Of a DNA stretch of 64,000 nucleotides, positions 21,689 to 33,220 are shown in pieces. Positions within the stretch are counted from its first letter, which is position 1. Each line of letters begins with the position of its first letter. The notes beneath the pieces are model-generated. The model ran no database searches, was not told the origin of the DNA, and was given only the letters and a program-made list of their open reading frames with translations. The translations under genes were made by a program, and so were the position numbers. The stretch is from Heliopora coerulea (Eukaryota > Cnidaria > Anthozoa > Scleralcyonacea > Helioporidae): positions 367,787 through 431,786 of the forward strand of contig JASJOG010000253.1 of the NCBI GenBank assembly GCA_030142905.1, given 5' to 3'.

Positions 21689-24520
21689 ACTACGGTGCCA
21701 ACTTTTCGGTTTGCTTTAACACAGAGATTGCTTGGCCTTAAACCAACTGGTGAATTTGCCTTTCCAATAGTGCTGCTGTTTTCATTCACTGAAGTGTCTA
21801 GTCTAATGGTGACACTGGTAATTTTAACTTTAACTGATTCTTTTGTGCAAAGGATCTCAATCCTAAATCATTTCAATCAGCAGGGACTTTTTCTTGCTCT
21901 CTTTCATATTGCTCACATGAGGATTTCTCAACACCAACATGGTTATTTCTGGCCCTACAAATCCAATTCCGTCTGCAGTGCTGATGCCTCTCCAACATGT
22001 TTGCCAAATATCTTTGCTTTTTAAGGAGTAATGATGTTGGCAAACTAGTCGTCAGACATTTCTACATCCTCAACCAATACCATTCAGTTGCAGACTCAGA
22101 AGTGTGTGCAGTCCCACTCTTTAAATGTGGTAATGATGGCTGCAAGCCAGGCACGTAGCGAAGAGGGAAGCGCACAATAAACAATAGTTTTATACTAAAC
22201 TGTCTATAAAGGGCGAGGGGTCAAAATTCTCTTTTTCTGTCAGTACGCAATAGATGGAAGGCCCCCTACCCTGTAAAGGCTTCCTGCAGTGTTCGACGGC
22301 ATACATTATGCATTCCAGTAAAAAGTTATGACATCGCCACCTCTTATAAAATTTCTTGGCTACACCCTAGCTGGAAGCTATATCAAAAGGTCTCATTTCC
22401 AAACTTCGCACCATACAACATCATGAACTTAATAAACGTTTTTCTTTTCATTCAATTTTTCCCCCCTTCCACACATTTCTATTAATAGTATTTAAATATT
22501 CATCACATCCTCAGTTACTGCTTACTCTCACTTTTTGCACACTGATTGGTGATGAGTCTGTTCATCAGCTGTACTTACCATCAGGTTAACTAATCATGAT
22601 GATGTGACTTTAACCAATCAAAGTAGTTGAGGTTCAGCCTATAACAGGTCCATTACTTGGCCTCAGCTGAAATGAAGGTACAAAGTAAAAGGGTGACAGG
22701 GTACAGCTCAACAATTTTTTTTTGTACGAAGGCAATAAGAATGAGCCAGCTGCACAAAATACCTTTTTATGATCAATAGTAAATCAATTGTAATGTTTCA
22801 AAGTCAAGTTTGAATTTGCTGTATCTTGTAAATGATCAGCTATCTTCAAACACCAAATTTGTTTCCAATCTATGCTTAGTTATGCCTAGTACAAAATTAA
22901 GGAGTCATGCATATCAAGGAAGCCCTATAATCTCTTGCCACTTATTGTTTGGTCTACAAGTCCCACTGGGTATCCTCATTCATCAATTCTCTGAGCAAAA
23001 TCACAGTAGCCTAACTTGAGCTGGATAAACAAAATCTCAAAAAGATGAATAAAGATGGAACAATTTATAACTGTGAATAAGTAGTGAGATATTCCATGGT
23101 AAAATTTATGTAGTGGTAGACAAAAGAAAGGGAAGAGAGAAAAACAATGAATTCCTCACCTTTAAAAAGAAAATGCAAAATTGCATGAATCTTTGGGATT
23201 TTAAAGGTTTAAAATGATCAAACTGTTCAATGGGTAAAACTGCAAAAAAAGCTCCAGCACTTATGGGAAATGATATTGTTTTACCAGATTACCATATGGC
23301 ACTTTAGCACCACAAATTAACCAGTTTTAGTCTTAATTAACCAATCTTAGCCTTAATGTAATAAATTAAACAATTTTAAAAAATTTTAACAACAAATGTT
23401 ACCATCACTATCAATGAATGGTATTGAAGACTGGCTCACAATACTGGTATACTATACCCATATAATGATGCAGTTCTGTAGCTAGACCAGTAGGGAAGTA
23501 TAAGCCATGAGTCTCCAAAAAGAGATACTCTTGCCCACTTACTAACTTATCCAAAATAGATTCACCTTAAAAAATTCAACTAAACCTTGAAATATAATCA
23601 AATATTTACCATATATTATCCTCCAACAATGACAAGATAAGCAGTATCAATTCTCACAAGTGAATTGACAAAGGGATACAATAAACTCATGCTATCCATA
23701 AAAATTTTATACAATTCATATATTAAGTGGCTTTTTACTGCTTGGTTTTAAGCCTATCATTTTTATTGAAAAATAATACTCATGATGACCATTTGTGCAA
23801 CAACCTGTAACAAGAATGCAAGACATTACAATTGATATTAAAAGGGTTATCAAGTGAGAGAAGCCACAAAACCTCATGAAGAACCTGAGAAAAGGTCACG
23901 TTTTTACCGCATGGAAACTGAAAATACCTTTCTAGCTTACTAAAAATTGCAATTATCCTGAGAGAGCATGCCCCTGCATAATTACAAAATGACATACTAT
24001 TTCTTTGCTCCTATCTACCATCCTACATAGGAATGTTTGTTTATAGCCTGAGACAGTTCATGCATATAATGCAGCTGTTTTTGTCCAGGCAACACATATT
24101 ATTAATTCACTAAGTTCACTCTAAATATTAGCAGAAATGATAAGGACTAGGGTTGGGATTAGAGATATAGGTAAGCCATGGGATGAGACATTCAGCCGAA
24201 TTAAGACCAGGACCACTTTTTACATGAATGATTAAGCCTCATCCATAAAGTGCCTTTCTAATTGACAATTACATTATGAAGACACCAAACATTTCATAAA
24301 AACGAACAACGAATGATCTGAATTGTTTTAGGCAGAAATTATTTTATTTTATTTTGCGTCCATCTCTTCACAACGAAATGCAAAGGTTTTAATTGTACTT
24401 TTTACTACCAAATAAAAGGTCACCTTTGAAAAGGAAGCGAATAATACCAAGTAAAACTGAAAAATTGCAGTAAATCGTCTCTCCCAATCATCAATCAGCA
24501 GAATTATTAAAATCCCTTAC

Positions 24521-24587
24521 CTTGTGACGTTGTCAAAAATATCTCAAGTACAAAAAGAAAGCCCCGCATTCGAGAAATAAATGCCAT
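24521..24587 (-). CDS. Receptor gene 1, exon 1: signal peptide
   Basis: The short first coding exon starts at ATG 24585-24587 and reads MAFISRMRGFLFVLEIFLT followed by TSQ, then the donor CAAG|GTAAGG after 24521. It encodes 22 residues plus one base, that is phase 1, which is exactly what the V-like exon needs. The joined sequence runs TTSQAQISFPDG, with likely leader cleavage near the junction. A basic start and a hydrophobic stretch (GFLFVLEIFL) fit a signal peptide, although a central glutamate is unusual. The paralogue at 58605-58671 differs by one residue and keeps length, phase and donor. The 11-kb first intron is the main uncertainty. RNA evidence would settle it. Confidence 0.78.
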
Positions 24588-24860
24588 GTATCACTGTATA
24601 GTCCACCGTTCTTTTGCAATTTTTACAATTCCCTGGCCATACTGAGACAAACTTCCGTTGCAAAGTTTGTTTACTTCCTGGTTTTTCGTTTAGTATCACG
24701 CGAGTAACGCGTGCAGCTCTCGCGGGAAATTGACCGACATCAGTTTACTCGCAGCTGCCACTAACAGTAGAAACCAGTTGAGAGCGGGGCCTTCGAGATG
24801 GGGCTGCAGCCGCTGCATCGCTCCGGGATAAGGAGGGCAAACGGAGACTCGAGAGTTTCT
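24588..24860 (-). promoter_or_regulatory. Putative CpG-rich promoter of receptor gene 1
   Basis: This lies directly upstream of the leader ATG. It is unusually rich in CpG for this AT-rich region, with clusters at about 24697-24727 and 24781-24852. On the minus strand two GGAAGT cores (ETS-type sites) occur, at 24651-24656 and 24673-24678, and both are kept in the gene 2 promoter copy. No clear TATA box was seen. An open frame starts divergently at 24941 on the plus strand, so the region could be bidirectional. The ETS reading is a motif match only. Confidence 0.5.
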
Positions 24861-26790
24861 TGAGGACATATCAAAAAGTTTGTATAAAAAGCAAATGGGT
24901 ATGAGAAAGTCATTTTTAAGCCGCCTAAACAAACATTATTATGGCGGGAAAAGCTATCCAAGAAATCACTAATACAAGATTCTACAGTTTTCTCTTAAAA
25001 TATGCGCGTTCATGTGCATCCTCAGAAACAGCCAGCAGGCCATGGGAACAAGAAATTTCAAGTAAACCGAACTATGCCGCCGCGCGTGGCCAATTTCGAC
25101 TAGTGTTCTTTATGCAAAATGAATTGACTCGTGTATTTGTTCCTATTCAAAGATCATTAAAAAGTTTCCATTAGAGTGATTAATTATGAGTTCCTAAGAG
25201 GATATGACTCATTCTTTCTTCTAGCCCCTCTTTTCACTGTTTATTGTGAAGGAGGGAGTAGTGGCAGAAGACCTATCCCTAAAATACTGGAAGTCCATAA
25301 AATCCTAAATAGGTCAGTACCTCTGGCAGGGCCAGAACCACAGGGCTTTAGATTTCGCAAAGAAACGTTGTATGACTTAAAACCACACGTGCACTGGGAT
25401 TAAAGATAAAAGTAAAATTTCAACTGTTGGTTACTGATTTTAAGTCATAACCTCGTCTTGCCTAGTTTCAATTTATTAAAAATTTTTATAAATAATTACC
25501 TTTAATAGTTTAATGACTAAAGAACTTCAAGCAAATCTGTCATCATAATTAACCCTTAACGCCCAGTGTCCGATGTATCGAACACCCAAGAACAAAAGAA
25601 TCAGTGAGAAAACAAAGGAAAAACAAAAGAGAGAATAAAGAAAAAAATAAGGCGATAAAGTGTTAAAAGAATATGTACGTTGATCAAACTTTCACCTTCC
25701 TTTTATTGTGCTACTTGGTATTGCGGTATCTTTTCACAATAACACTGCTCGCACGTAGGTCTTCTGTTCATACAAAATTTTATTTAAACGGGCCAGTCGA
25801 CCTGATACTGTGGAATATTGTGGCATCTACACCCAACAGCTAACATTTAAGTTAATATTTCTGGTGATAGGTAAACATTAGTTTACGGTAGCATGAATAA
25901 AATTTCACAATAGTTTCCTGTCCCAGGGGCCGCTGAACGATACTTTGAGTAGGGGGGGGGGGGCTGACAGTGGGTGATAGCATGACTCCCTGAAAAAATT
26001 ATTTTCAATATTTCTGAGACGGTGGTTAGCACTTCTTATTTTAATGATTAGTCAGAAATCACAAAACACTGGTTATATTTACAGGAACAACTCATTTACT
26101 ATCATCTGGTCACTCAAATATGGGATATGTTTATCCCACTTTTAAAATCATAAACTAAAATGCGAGTGTGGTTCTCGCTAAGTAGGTAGAACAACTCAAC
26201 GGTTGAGTGAAAGGATCAAGCAACATGTGCCAAGTGTTATACGAAACAAGAACGTATCATTAAGAAATCAACCGAAAAGGCAATGTACCTTTGCTCAAAC
26301 GATTAATTGTAACTCGGCAATCGGTCAACACTTGTCGTCAAACAGATGTGCCAATAACTAATCACACTCCAAATTTAACATCCTGGCAAAGTGCCGCTCA
26401 GCATTCTTTGTAAAGGTTATGGAATCCATGTATATTTGCGTTATTTTGATGTTCAATCCCTCCTACGTGGGAAGACATCATTGCCTTTGCATCAGGTATA
26501 AATATAAGCTGATAACTCATTTGAATAAATGAATGAATGAATGTAAATTTATTTAAACACGCTACCCTCATCATCAAATGATGGTTTTCATGAGGGGCGT
26601 CACACAAATACAAAGAATTCATGTAAAAAATTAATCTAAGTCCTAAGGTATAAAAAAGTTTAAAAAGATAAAATTCAAGGATGCTCGACGTCTGACTCAG
26701 TCAAACACTTTTTGAATCAAATTTTTAAAGCTGGTTATAGACTCTGTCAGCTTCGCCTCCTTTGGTAGGCTATTGAATAGCACAGGTCCA

Positions 26791-27849
26791 CTATACCCAA
26801 AACTTTTTTTTCAAATATTCAGTTTTAGGCTTAGGAACTGAGAGGTTAATGTGGGCATTTCTAAGATTGTAATTATTTAAATTTGCCTCCCTTATAATAA
26901 ATTTATCTTTTAAATTTGGAGCTGAGTGGTTGTTTAATACTTTGTAAATCAAAACTAATTTATTCAATATAAGACGGTCATTCAGATTTTTCCATGACAT
27001 AGCTTGGAGCAGATCTGACGACCTCACATAATTAGCACCTGTCATAACTCTTGCTGCCCTATTTTGTAATTTTTGTATTTTCTCTTTCAGCAGACTTCCA
27101 CAATTGTCCCATAACGGTGAACAATAATCAAAGTATGGGAGTACGAGAGAATTATATAAATTTAGTAAAGTTTTGTATGGTATGAAAGGTTTAACTCTTT
27201 TCGTAATTCCAATACCAGTACCTGCTTTTTTACATATTGAATCTATATGGTTTTCCCAACTCAACTTTTGATCGAGTTCTACACCCAAACATCGAAATGA
27301 GGTATATCGAGTAACCGGTTCATCGTTTATCATTACTTGGTCACTACCAAATTTGTTTTTAAGGTTATAGGATGAACCTATAAACATCAGTTTTGTTTTT
27401 TTGGTATGAAGTTGTAATTTATTTTGGGGAAGCCATTTGACTATATTTTCCAGGTCTTTATTAAGTTTTCCTACTAAGTCTGAGAAATTTCCCGAGGATG
27501 CATATATTTGAGTATCATCAGCATACAGACCAGGAGTTGTGTTTTGTAAACATTGTGGCAGATCATTTATATACAACAGAAACAAGAGGGGTCCTAGAAT
27601 AGATCCCTGTGGAACACCGCATACAATTTCTTTAGCTGAGGATGTGTAACCATTAACCACACACTCTTGGCTTCTTTTTGTCAAGTAGGATTGGAACAAC
27701 TTTAGCTCCAATCCTTGAATTCCAAAATGCTCATGCATCTTCTTTAATAAGATTTTATGATCAATAGAGTCAAAGGCTTTCCTAATATCAATTGAAATTA
27801 AACCAACTAATTCCCCATTATCCATTTTTCCTAACCAACTATCACACAT
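26791..27849 (-). pseudogene. LINE reverse transcriptase, catalytic and C-terminal part
   Basis: An open stretch of 352 codons. It shows LISIDIRKAFDSIDHKILL (RT motif A with catalytic aspartate), CGVPQGSILGPLLFLLYIND (motif B), GLYADDTQIYAS (motif C with the YADD box) and the thumb region RCLGVELDQKLSWENHI. A cysteine/tryptophan-containing stretch, YFDYCSPLWDNC, lies near the end. Sequence upstream (YQSGFRPKHSTL) belongs to the same domain but is separated by the TAA near 27912. The catalytic residues are intact; the element as a whole is not. Confidence 0.9.
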
Positions 27850-28043
27850 TTGAATTAAAAGGGATAATGTTGAATGTTTTGGACGAAAACCTGATTGATA
27901 TCGGGAAAGTTAGGAATTATTAATCAAGTATTGATACAGCTGTCCAAATATTTCTTTCTCAAATATTTTGCTGATGATAGGAAGAATAGAAATTGGGCGA
28001 TAGTTCTCACATTTTCGTCTATCTTCTGATTTATAGACAGGTA

Positions 28044-29225
28044 TTACCCTAGCTCTTTTCCAATCATCAACAAATACACCCGTAGAGATTGAACGTTAAA
28101 AATATAGGTCAAAGATGGGGAAATAATATTGCATGATAATTTGAGAATTTTAGCCGGTATCCCGTCAACCCCAGTAGCCTTGGATACTTTTAGACTTTTT
28201 AAATTTTTCAGAACACTTGATTCATTAATTGTATAAAAATTAAATTGCGAATTTACATCAGTTGAATTGTCGGGTAATTCTTCATTACCAGATAAACATA
28301 CTGACTGTGCAGCCAGAGTTGGACCAATATTAATAAAATATTCGTTTAAATGTTCAGCAATATGTTGGCATTCATTATCTATACTTCCATTTATGTTAAT
28401 TTCTGCAATATTAGAAGATTTCCCATCTTTGCCTAACAGGGTGTTAATGAGCGACCATGTTTTTTCCGTATCTCTTGCCCGAGAAAGTTTGTTAATTTTC
28501 GTTTGATAATAGACTGCTTTGGCTCTTTTCATTTCCGAGTTTGCTTTATTTCTCTCTGATTTATATTTGTCCCAATGGATCTGGGAATTATATTTCATTG
28601 CTCTCTTTTTATGCAGGTCCCTAGATCTTATTAGTTTTTTCATATCTGAATTTATCCAAGGGACAGATTTATGCTTTATGTTTTTGTAAATTAAAGGGGC
28701 ATGCCGGTCAAGAACTTCTAGAGAGAAGGATTTCCAAATTTGCCAACAATCATTTGGGTTCACACATTGTGTGATTATGTTCCAAGGTATTCTGGATAAA
28801 TCGTGAATAAAGTCATTGTCATTAAATTTTTTATAATTTCGAACTCTCAGGCAAGTCTGTCTATACTTTGGCATGGTCATATTTTTCACCGCGTAAATTA
28901 AATTATGATCTGACATTCCCAGATCAATAACTCCACTCCAGGAAATGTTATTAGGTTGATTGATGAATATTAGATCTATCAAAGTTGATGATGTATTAGT
29001 AACTCTGGTTGGTTTCTTAATCAACTGTTCTAAATTATATAATGCACTCAAAAACATTAACTTCTTGGAGTTAGAATCTTGTTGTGATTTAAGCATATTA
29101 CAGTTCAGGTCACCTATTACAAACAGTTCTTTGTTTTCAGCATCACACTTACTAAGAAACATTTCAAATGCATGGAACAGTTCCATCTCAGAGTTACGCG
29201 GTGAGTAGACCATCTCAACAGTTAG
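28044..29225 (-). pseudogene. LINE endonuclease (C-terminal part) and RT N-terminal part
   Basis: The open stretch begins within the endonuclease (RNSEMELFHAFEMFLS, then FVIGDLNCNML and the SDHNLIYAV histidine block). It continues through the basic linker (VPWINSDMKKLIRSRDLHKK) to SLKVSKATGVDGIPAKILKL at the start of the RT. A frameshift near 28100 takes the reading into another frame before NYRPISILPIISKIFEK. Its first ~100 residues of endonuclease are missing through 5' truncation. Confidence 0.87.
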
Positions 29226-30142
29226 CAGACGTTTGCACCTGAAGAGTGGTCTGCCGAAATGCAAAGTGCTTCTTTTTAATATTTACTTTCTCTGTGTGCG
29301 TTGGTTCCTCAAGTTCTTTTCAGAACTGTCTAGTATAACCATTCACCATGGTTAAGTCGTTTTTCAAAGCGATACTGAAATATTTAATTTCTTTTCAAAA
29401 AAGTGGGGGGGGGGGGGCTAAGGCCCCCCCCAGCCCCCCAACCTCCGCGGCCCCTGCTGTCCCAGCTGGTCTATGGCCTTTTTCAAGTCGAGTTTCAGAT
29501 TCTGTTCCACTTTTTGCATCACGTCTTATAGAGAAATCTCACTTTCGCTCCTCTTCACTTCCTTGCAAACATTTTCCCACTGTTATGTTCCTCCAGATAC
29601 TATTTTTTTTCCTTACCATTACTCACTTCTAAAGTCTCAATCTAACTTCTCGTTTTCCAACTGGCTCCCTTAAAAATTTTGTCACGGTTATTCTCTCCTC
29701 TCTCTGTACAATCTTTCGGCCCGTTCTAGACCAGTTCCACTGCCCTTTTATTTTTTTTCCATGTTGATTAATACAATAAGAACCCGCATAAAAGAAAATG
29801 CGGATTAAGAACCTTCTGGAATTAGAAAGTTGACCAATTAACACCTAATATATAAGAATCACTTCAGCCCGACAAACGAAGGAGTTTCTTATTCGAAAAA
29901 TTACTAAAATTAAAACATTTCCAACCAGATAAAGGAAGATCTGAGAAAGTTGAACAACAAATCCATAAAGCTCACGAAGATACATATAGCAATGCATCCT
30001 CCTCCATAACTTACTTGGCTATATCTATCACGTGCTAAAGGAGTTAATAGCAAGAAAGGAAATATCCACTGGAGGCCGCTAGAAGGAAGCTAAGCTAAGT
30101 GGTTACCTGGAGAGCACGAAACAGCATGGAGAGAAGCTGACC

Positions 30143-30553
30143 ATGGCCAGTTCATCTGAACCACAGGAGAAGTCAGAGGCGAAGTTGTCTTCTTACCTGG
30201 TCAAGATGAAGATTCTAAAGCAAACTGAGCCAAGTATAAGTATCATCTGGAGTATACTGGATGTGTGCACAAAACGAAGAGACAGTGAGGCATTTGATCT
30301 CAAAACATCCTATGTAGCCGAGAAATATATGAACGGCAAACTTCTCATGGTAGCCCAGACGTTGCATTGGAAACTGTATGGCTTGGGTAATCTAGCTAGA
30401 TCTCGCAAATCGTACGAACAAAAACAAAACAGTTTTGATAAAAAGTATAAAGCACAATTTGATGTGGGACTTCAAAATGGATCACTGAGCAGAATACACC
30501 AAACCAAATCTTGCGTTGCTAGACAAAGATCCACGGAAGAACTTGATCATTGA
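30143..30553 (+). CDS. Hypothetical 136-residue protein
   Basis: The open frame starts at ATG 30143 in a good context (GACCATGG) and begins MASSSEPQEKSEAKLSSYLV. It is basic and mostly polar, with no signal peptide, membrane segment or domain I recognise. The paralogue at 60689 is identical at the nucleotide level for about the first 190 bases. It then has a 3-base insertion and a TGG-to-TAG stop at residue ~77. This could be the single exon of a small gene or chance open frame within a repeat. A palindromic MITE follows 50 bp downstream. Transcript support would be needed; I hold this weakly. Confidence 0.3.
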   Translation: MASSSEPQEKSEAKLSSYLVKMKILKQTEPSISIIWSILDVCTKRRDSEAFDLKTSYVAEKYMNGKLLMVAQTLHWKLYGLGNLARSRKSYEQKQNSFDKKYKAQFDVGLQNGSLSRIHQTKSCVARQRSTEELDH

Positions 30554-30602
30554 TGCAACAGCTCATGTATTAAAATAAATGGTTTGAACTTGGGAGAATC
30601 GT

Positions 30603-30731
30603 GACATGTTTGTGGAGATTGATCGTCCAGGTTAGTGAAGTCTTGAGAAAGACTGTTGGTGGAAGTCACTTCCACCAACAGTATTTCTCATGACTACACT
30701 AACCTGGACGATCAATCTCCAGAAACATGTC
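30603..30731. repeat. Palindromic MITE, ~129 bp
   Basis: The left end begins GACATGTTTGTGGAGATTGA and the right end is its inverse. Arms of about 60 bp are highly complementary with a few mismatches near the centre, around GGTGGAAGTCACTTCCACC. It is present at the same place in duplication copy 2 (61152-61280), so it predates the duplication. No coding capacity. Confidence 0.85.
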
Positions 30732-31409
30732 GGCTCATGTATTCAATCTCAAACTCATTAACAATTCATGAGGAAAACACGAAGGAAATCAATACCGAGA
30801 CGTAGTTTGGATATATAATCTTAATTAGAATAAAATTTCAACAACTTTAAACCCGACTTTCTCTTTAAATAAGGATTCGTTTGAGATGCAATATCATACA
30901 CTCAAAAGTCATGTTTCATCAGATATCCAAATACTTCGAAGTTGGTTAAAAAACTCGGTTATCGCCTCGTTTTTCAATTCAATTCCCAGTGTTTGGATAT
31001 CTTATGAAACACTCCTTCTCGTGCATGATATATTACATAGCGAAGTGCATGATTTAGAGAGAAAACAAAAGAAGAAGATTGAAAAGTATAAAGACCTGAC
31101 AAGAAAATTAAGACTTTTGAGCTGTTGAGATCGTAACTGCTGTTGTTGGTTATTTGGGAATAATTACCAGTCACATTAAGAAATGGCTGAATACGCAACA
31201 ATGCTATGTATGGCTCTATTACCTAAGCTAACGGAATGTGGCCAGCTGTTTAGAAATAGCAACTCCAGCATTGACATTATTGCCACACGCCTGCTTGCAC
31301 ATAACGATTATAATCTTCATCTCATGAGGGTATTAATAAAAATGATTACCTATTTATGCATTCTTATGAATCGTTCTCAAAAGCATAATATCTAAGCATT
31401 GAGAGATTC

Positions 31410-31651
31410 AGACGCCGTTCACACGACACCGGTACGAAATGACACCGTAACAAAATCATTACGGTTAGGCATTGCGTTCACACGGTACCGGTATGAAAAA
31501 GCATGAAACCGTAATGCTAACCGTAACGATTTGAAATCGTAATGTGAAACCGTAATGAAACTGTACCTCTACCGGTATCGTGTGAATAGGTTCGTACCGT
31601 GATATTTTGAAACCGGTGAAGTTTTGTACCGGTATCGTGTGAACGGGGTCT
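31410..31651. mobile_element. MITE with CCGTTCACACG termini, unique to copy 1
   Basis: About 242 bp. The left end reads GACGCCGTTCACACGACACC and the inverse of the right end reads GACCCCGTTCACACGATACC. The interior is rich in CGTAA and ACCGGT motifs. The paralogous site at about 62,010 lacks it while both flanks align, so it inserted in copy 1 after the duplication or was lost from copy 2. I could not define a clear target duplication. Confidence 0.75.
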
Positions 31652-31680
31652 CAAGAACTACCAAATGGATTCTCTTGTTT

Positions 31681-31811
31681 GGATACTGTGATCCAAACAT
31701 GCGGGATGTTGCGAGACTTGAGAGAAGGGAAAAAAAAATACGAGCCGCTAAATGAGTGTTTTTAGTTTTTCAAACGTCGAGCGACATCCCAAGTGTCTGG
31801 ATCACAGTATG
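31681..31811. repeat. Short inverted-repeat element
   Basis: The ends GGATACTGTGATCCAAACAT and the inverse of the right end, which reads TACTGTGATCCAGACACT, form terminal inverted repeats of about 30 bp. GGGATGTTGCGAGAC is matched inward. The same element is at about 62,040-62,170 in copy 2. Confidence 0.6.
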
Positions 31812-33049
31812 CAAACAAGGGAAAGAGTTTGGTATTTCTTTTATAAAATAACGACAGACAAAAAGTAGTTAACTTAATGAACACAATGATGAAGTAACCA
31901 ATTCTCTCGAAAATCATCGACTACCAATCAGAGCCAAGCTTAAGAAGGTCAAACCCTGGTCAACAAAGCGAAGCCACTTTAACGTAGTGACAAAGAGAGA
32001 AAACAAGCATGTTTTTCAAATCTACTTGAAAAACCAGCAACATACCAAGTGTTTGAACTACAGTATTCAAACACCCAAAAGCAGTCACGTGCTTCTTCCA
32101 TAACAATAAGACTGAACGTGCAAAACAAACTTTATTACACTTTTGGCGAGAAATTTTCCTTGTTTCGATACTCCTATCCATATACGGGTATTAACCAGTC
32201 AGAGCTCGCAAACGAGTCACGTAATTTTATAAAAAGATTTACTAAGTATGATAATTACATTAATTTCAGCTCATGCTAGCAAGAAACACAAGAAAATTGC
32301 GCATTGTAGTCAGTCTCATAATCAACAAAGCTCTGAGGTACGAAGGACTTGACTTCTAGTAAGATGAGTTCAGTTAACCCCAACTATTGGACCCTAGTTC
32401 TCACGTAAATCGGCAAACCCCTAGAACGTGGATGTCATGTTCGTCTGAACTGGATTCCTGGCACCACTTTCAATCCATTGGCATGACCTTCAGTGCCTTT
32501 ATGTATAGTCGCCCCCGCTTATGTGCAAATCCTTTTTGCCAACTCAATATTTGCCTATAAGCAGATTTTGCATATAAGCGAATTCGTCCCCGGGACACGC
32601 GCATCCAGGAAAATTATTTGCATAATTCAAAAATAATCAAAATAATACAAGCCAGACTCTACTTTGTGACAGACAACAATGCATTTTAAGAAACGACAGT
32701 AAATGAGTTTTAAAAATTGTATTTATCAATAAACTTAAAAATATACAAGGGAACTGATTTTAGTTTTGAAAATAATGATCGATTAATCTTTGCCACTTGG
32801 CAACATTTGAACACACATCTGAAAACCAGTTGAAGTAATAAATTTGTGTCCCTGATAAACCTTACCATAATTGTTTAAAGCGAGACTACGTGCAACGGAC
32901 TTATTTTACTCTCAATAATCGAATATACCAGCTAAAATAAATCAATCGTGCTTTCTCTAAGATCTTGTAATACCTTAAAACCAAAGAAATGAAAGTGAAA
33001 CTGGGAGATTATGTACCCCAGGGTTGGAACCAAACTAGCGTCATGGACC

Positions 33050-33107
33050 AATGGGTAGAATTAGAATTGAGGACCCCAAACGGTCCTCAATTCTAATTCT
33101 ACCCATT
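33050..33107. repeat. Perfect 26-bp inverted repeat (snap-back palindrome), copy 1 only
   Basis: Arms 33050-33075 and 33082-33107 are perfectly complementary around the 6-base loop CCAAAC. The paralogous sequence near 63,390-63,435 has the right arm but a different, non-complementary left side. It lies about 110 bp beyond the stop of receptor gene 2, probably in its 3' untranslated region, where it could form an RNA hairpin. Confidence 0.9.
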
Positions 33108-33220
33108 AACCCTTTTTTACCGAGTCAGTTTCCTGATGACCGAACGAAATTACACATTAAATCAAGAGGAATAAAGAAATTGCTTGCAGAAAAAGTAACC
33201 ACGATTAACAGTTCTAAATG

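Larger units (their letters stand above)
13181..24520 (-). other. Intron 1 of receptor gene 1
   Basis: An 11.3-kb intron linking the leader exon to the V-like exon. It contains two decayed V exons, a mariner-type MITE, a CR1-type LINE, a hammerhead-ribozyme repeat, a hAT MITE and a long block duplicated in gene 2. Short open frames at 17.8, 18.8, 19.2, 21.3, 21.6 and 22.8 kb have paralogues in the 51.9-56.9 kb block that are broken or shifted, so I do not treat them as genes. Confidence 0.6.
26525..29230 (-). mobile_element. CR1-like LINE, 5'-truncated, nearly intact
   Basis: A minus-strand non-LTR retrotransposon nested in the 25927-29456 insertion. Its 3' end is a short AATG/CATT microsatellite at 26526-26543, the usual tail of CR1/L2-group LINEs. 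The 5' end is cut within the endonuclease domain near 29230. The coding part is broken once by a frameshift near 28100 and once by a TAA near 27912; otherwise it is open. It is clearly younger than the LINE at 14850-17210. Confidence 0.88.
25927..29456. mobile_element. 3.5-kb transposon insertion with CAGGGGCCGC ends, carrying a LINE
   Basis: The insertion is bounded by CTGTCCCAG at 25918-25926 and 29457-29465. The paralogous site at about 60,003-60,011 has one CTGTCCCAG and no insertion. The ends carry an inverted CAGGGGCCGC (counting overlapping target bases), followed by G-runs on the left and C-runs on the right. This resembles hAT-group termini, although the target duplication is 6-9 bp depending on how the overlap is read. 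Inside, about 0.6 kb (left) and 0.2 kb (right) of non-coding sequence flank a minus-strand LINE. No transposase was found, so the carrier is non-autonomous. The insertion is younger than the duplication. Confidence 0.85.
24588..33220. other. Intergenic region between receptor genes 1 and 2
   Basis: Between the gene 1 promoter and the gene 2 stop lie a large nested transposon insertion (25927-29456), a 136-codon plus-strand open frame (30143-30553) and several palindromic MITEs (30.6, 31.4 and 31.7 kb). A plus-strand frame at 24941-25174 opens with ATGGCGG, but its paralogue at 59025 has many replacements and a different C-terminus, so I do not call it a gene. Confidence 0.6.

Noticed and set aside
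21295..22024. Plus-strand frames at 21.3-22.0 kb with copies at 55.4-55.9 kb
   Set aside because: In copy 1 the first frame is partly made by the hAT MITE. No domain is seen and no constraint is apparent between copies.
24941..25174. Plus-strand frame starting ATGGCGG, paralogue at 59025
   Set aside because: Replacements are as common as silent changes and the C-terminal part is frameshifted between copies. Kept only as a possible divergent transcript.
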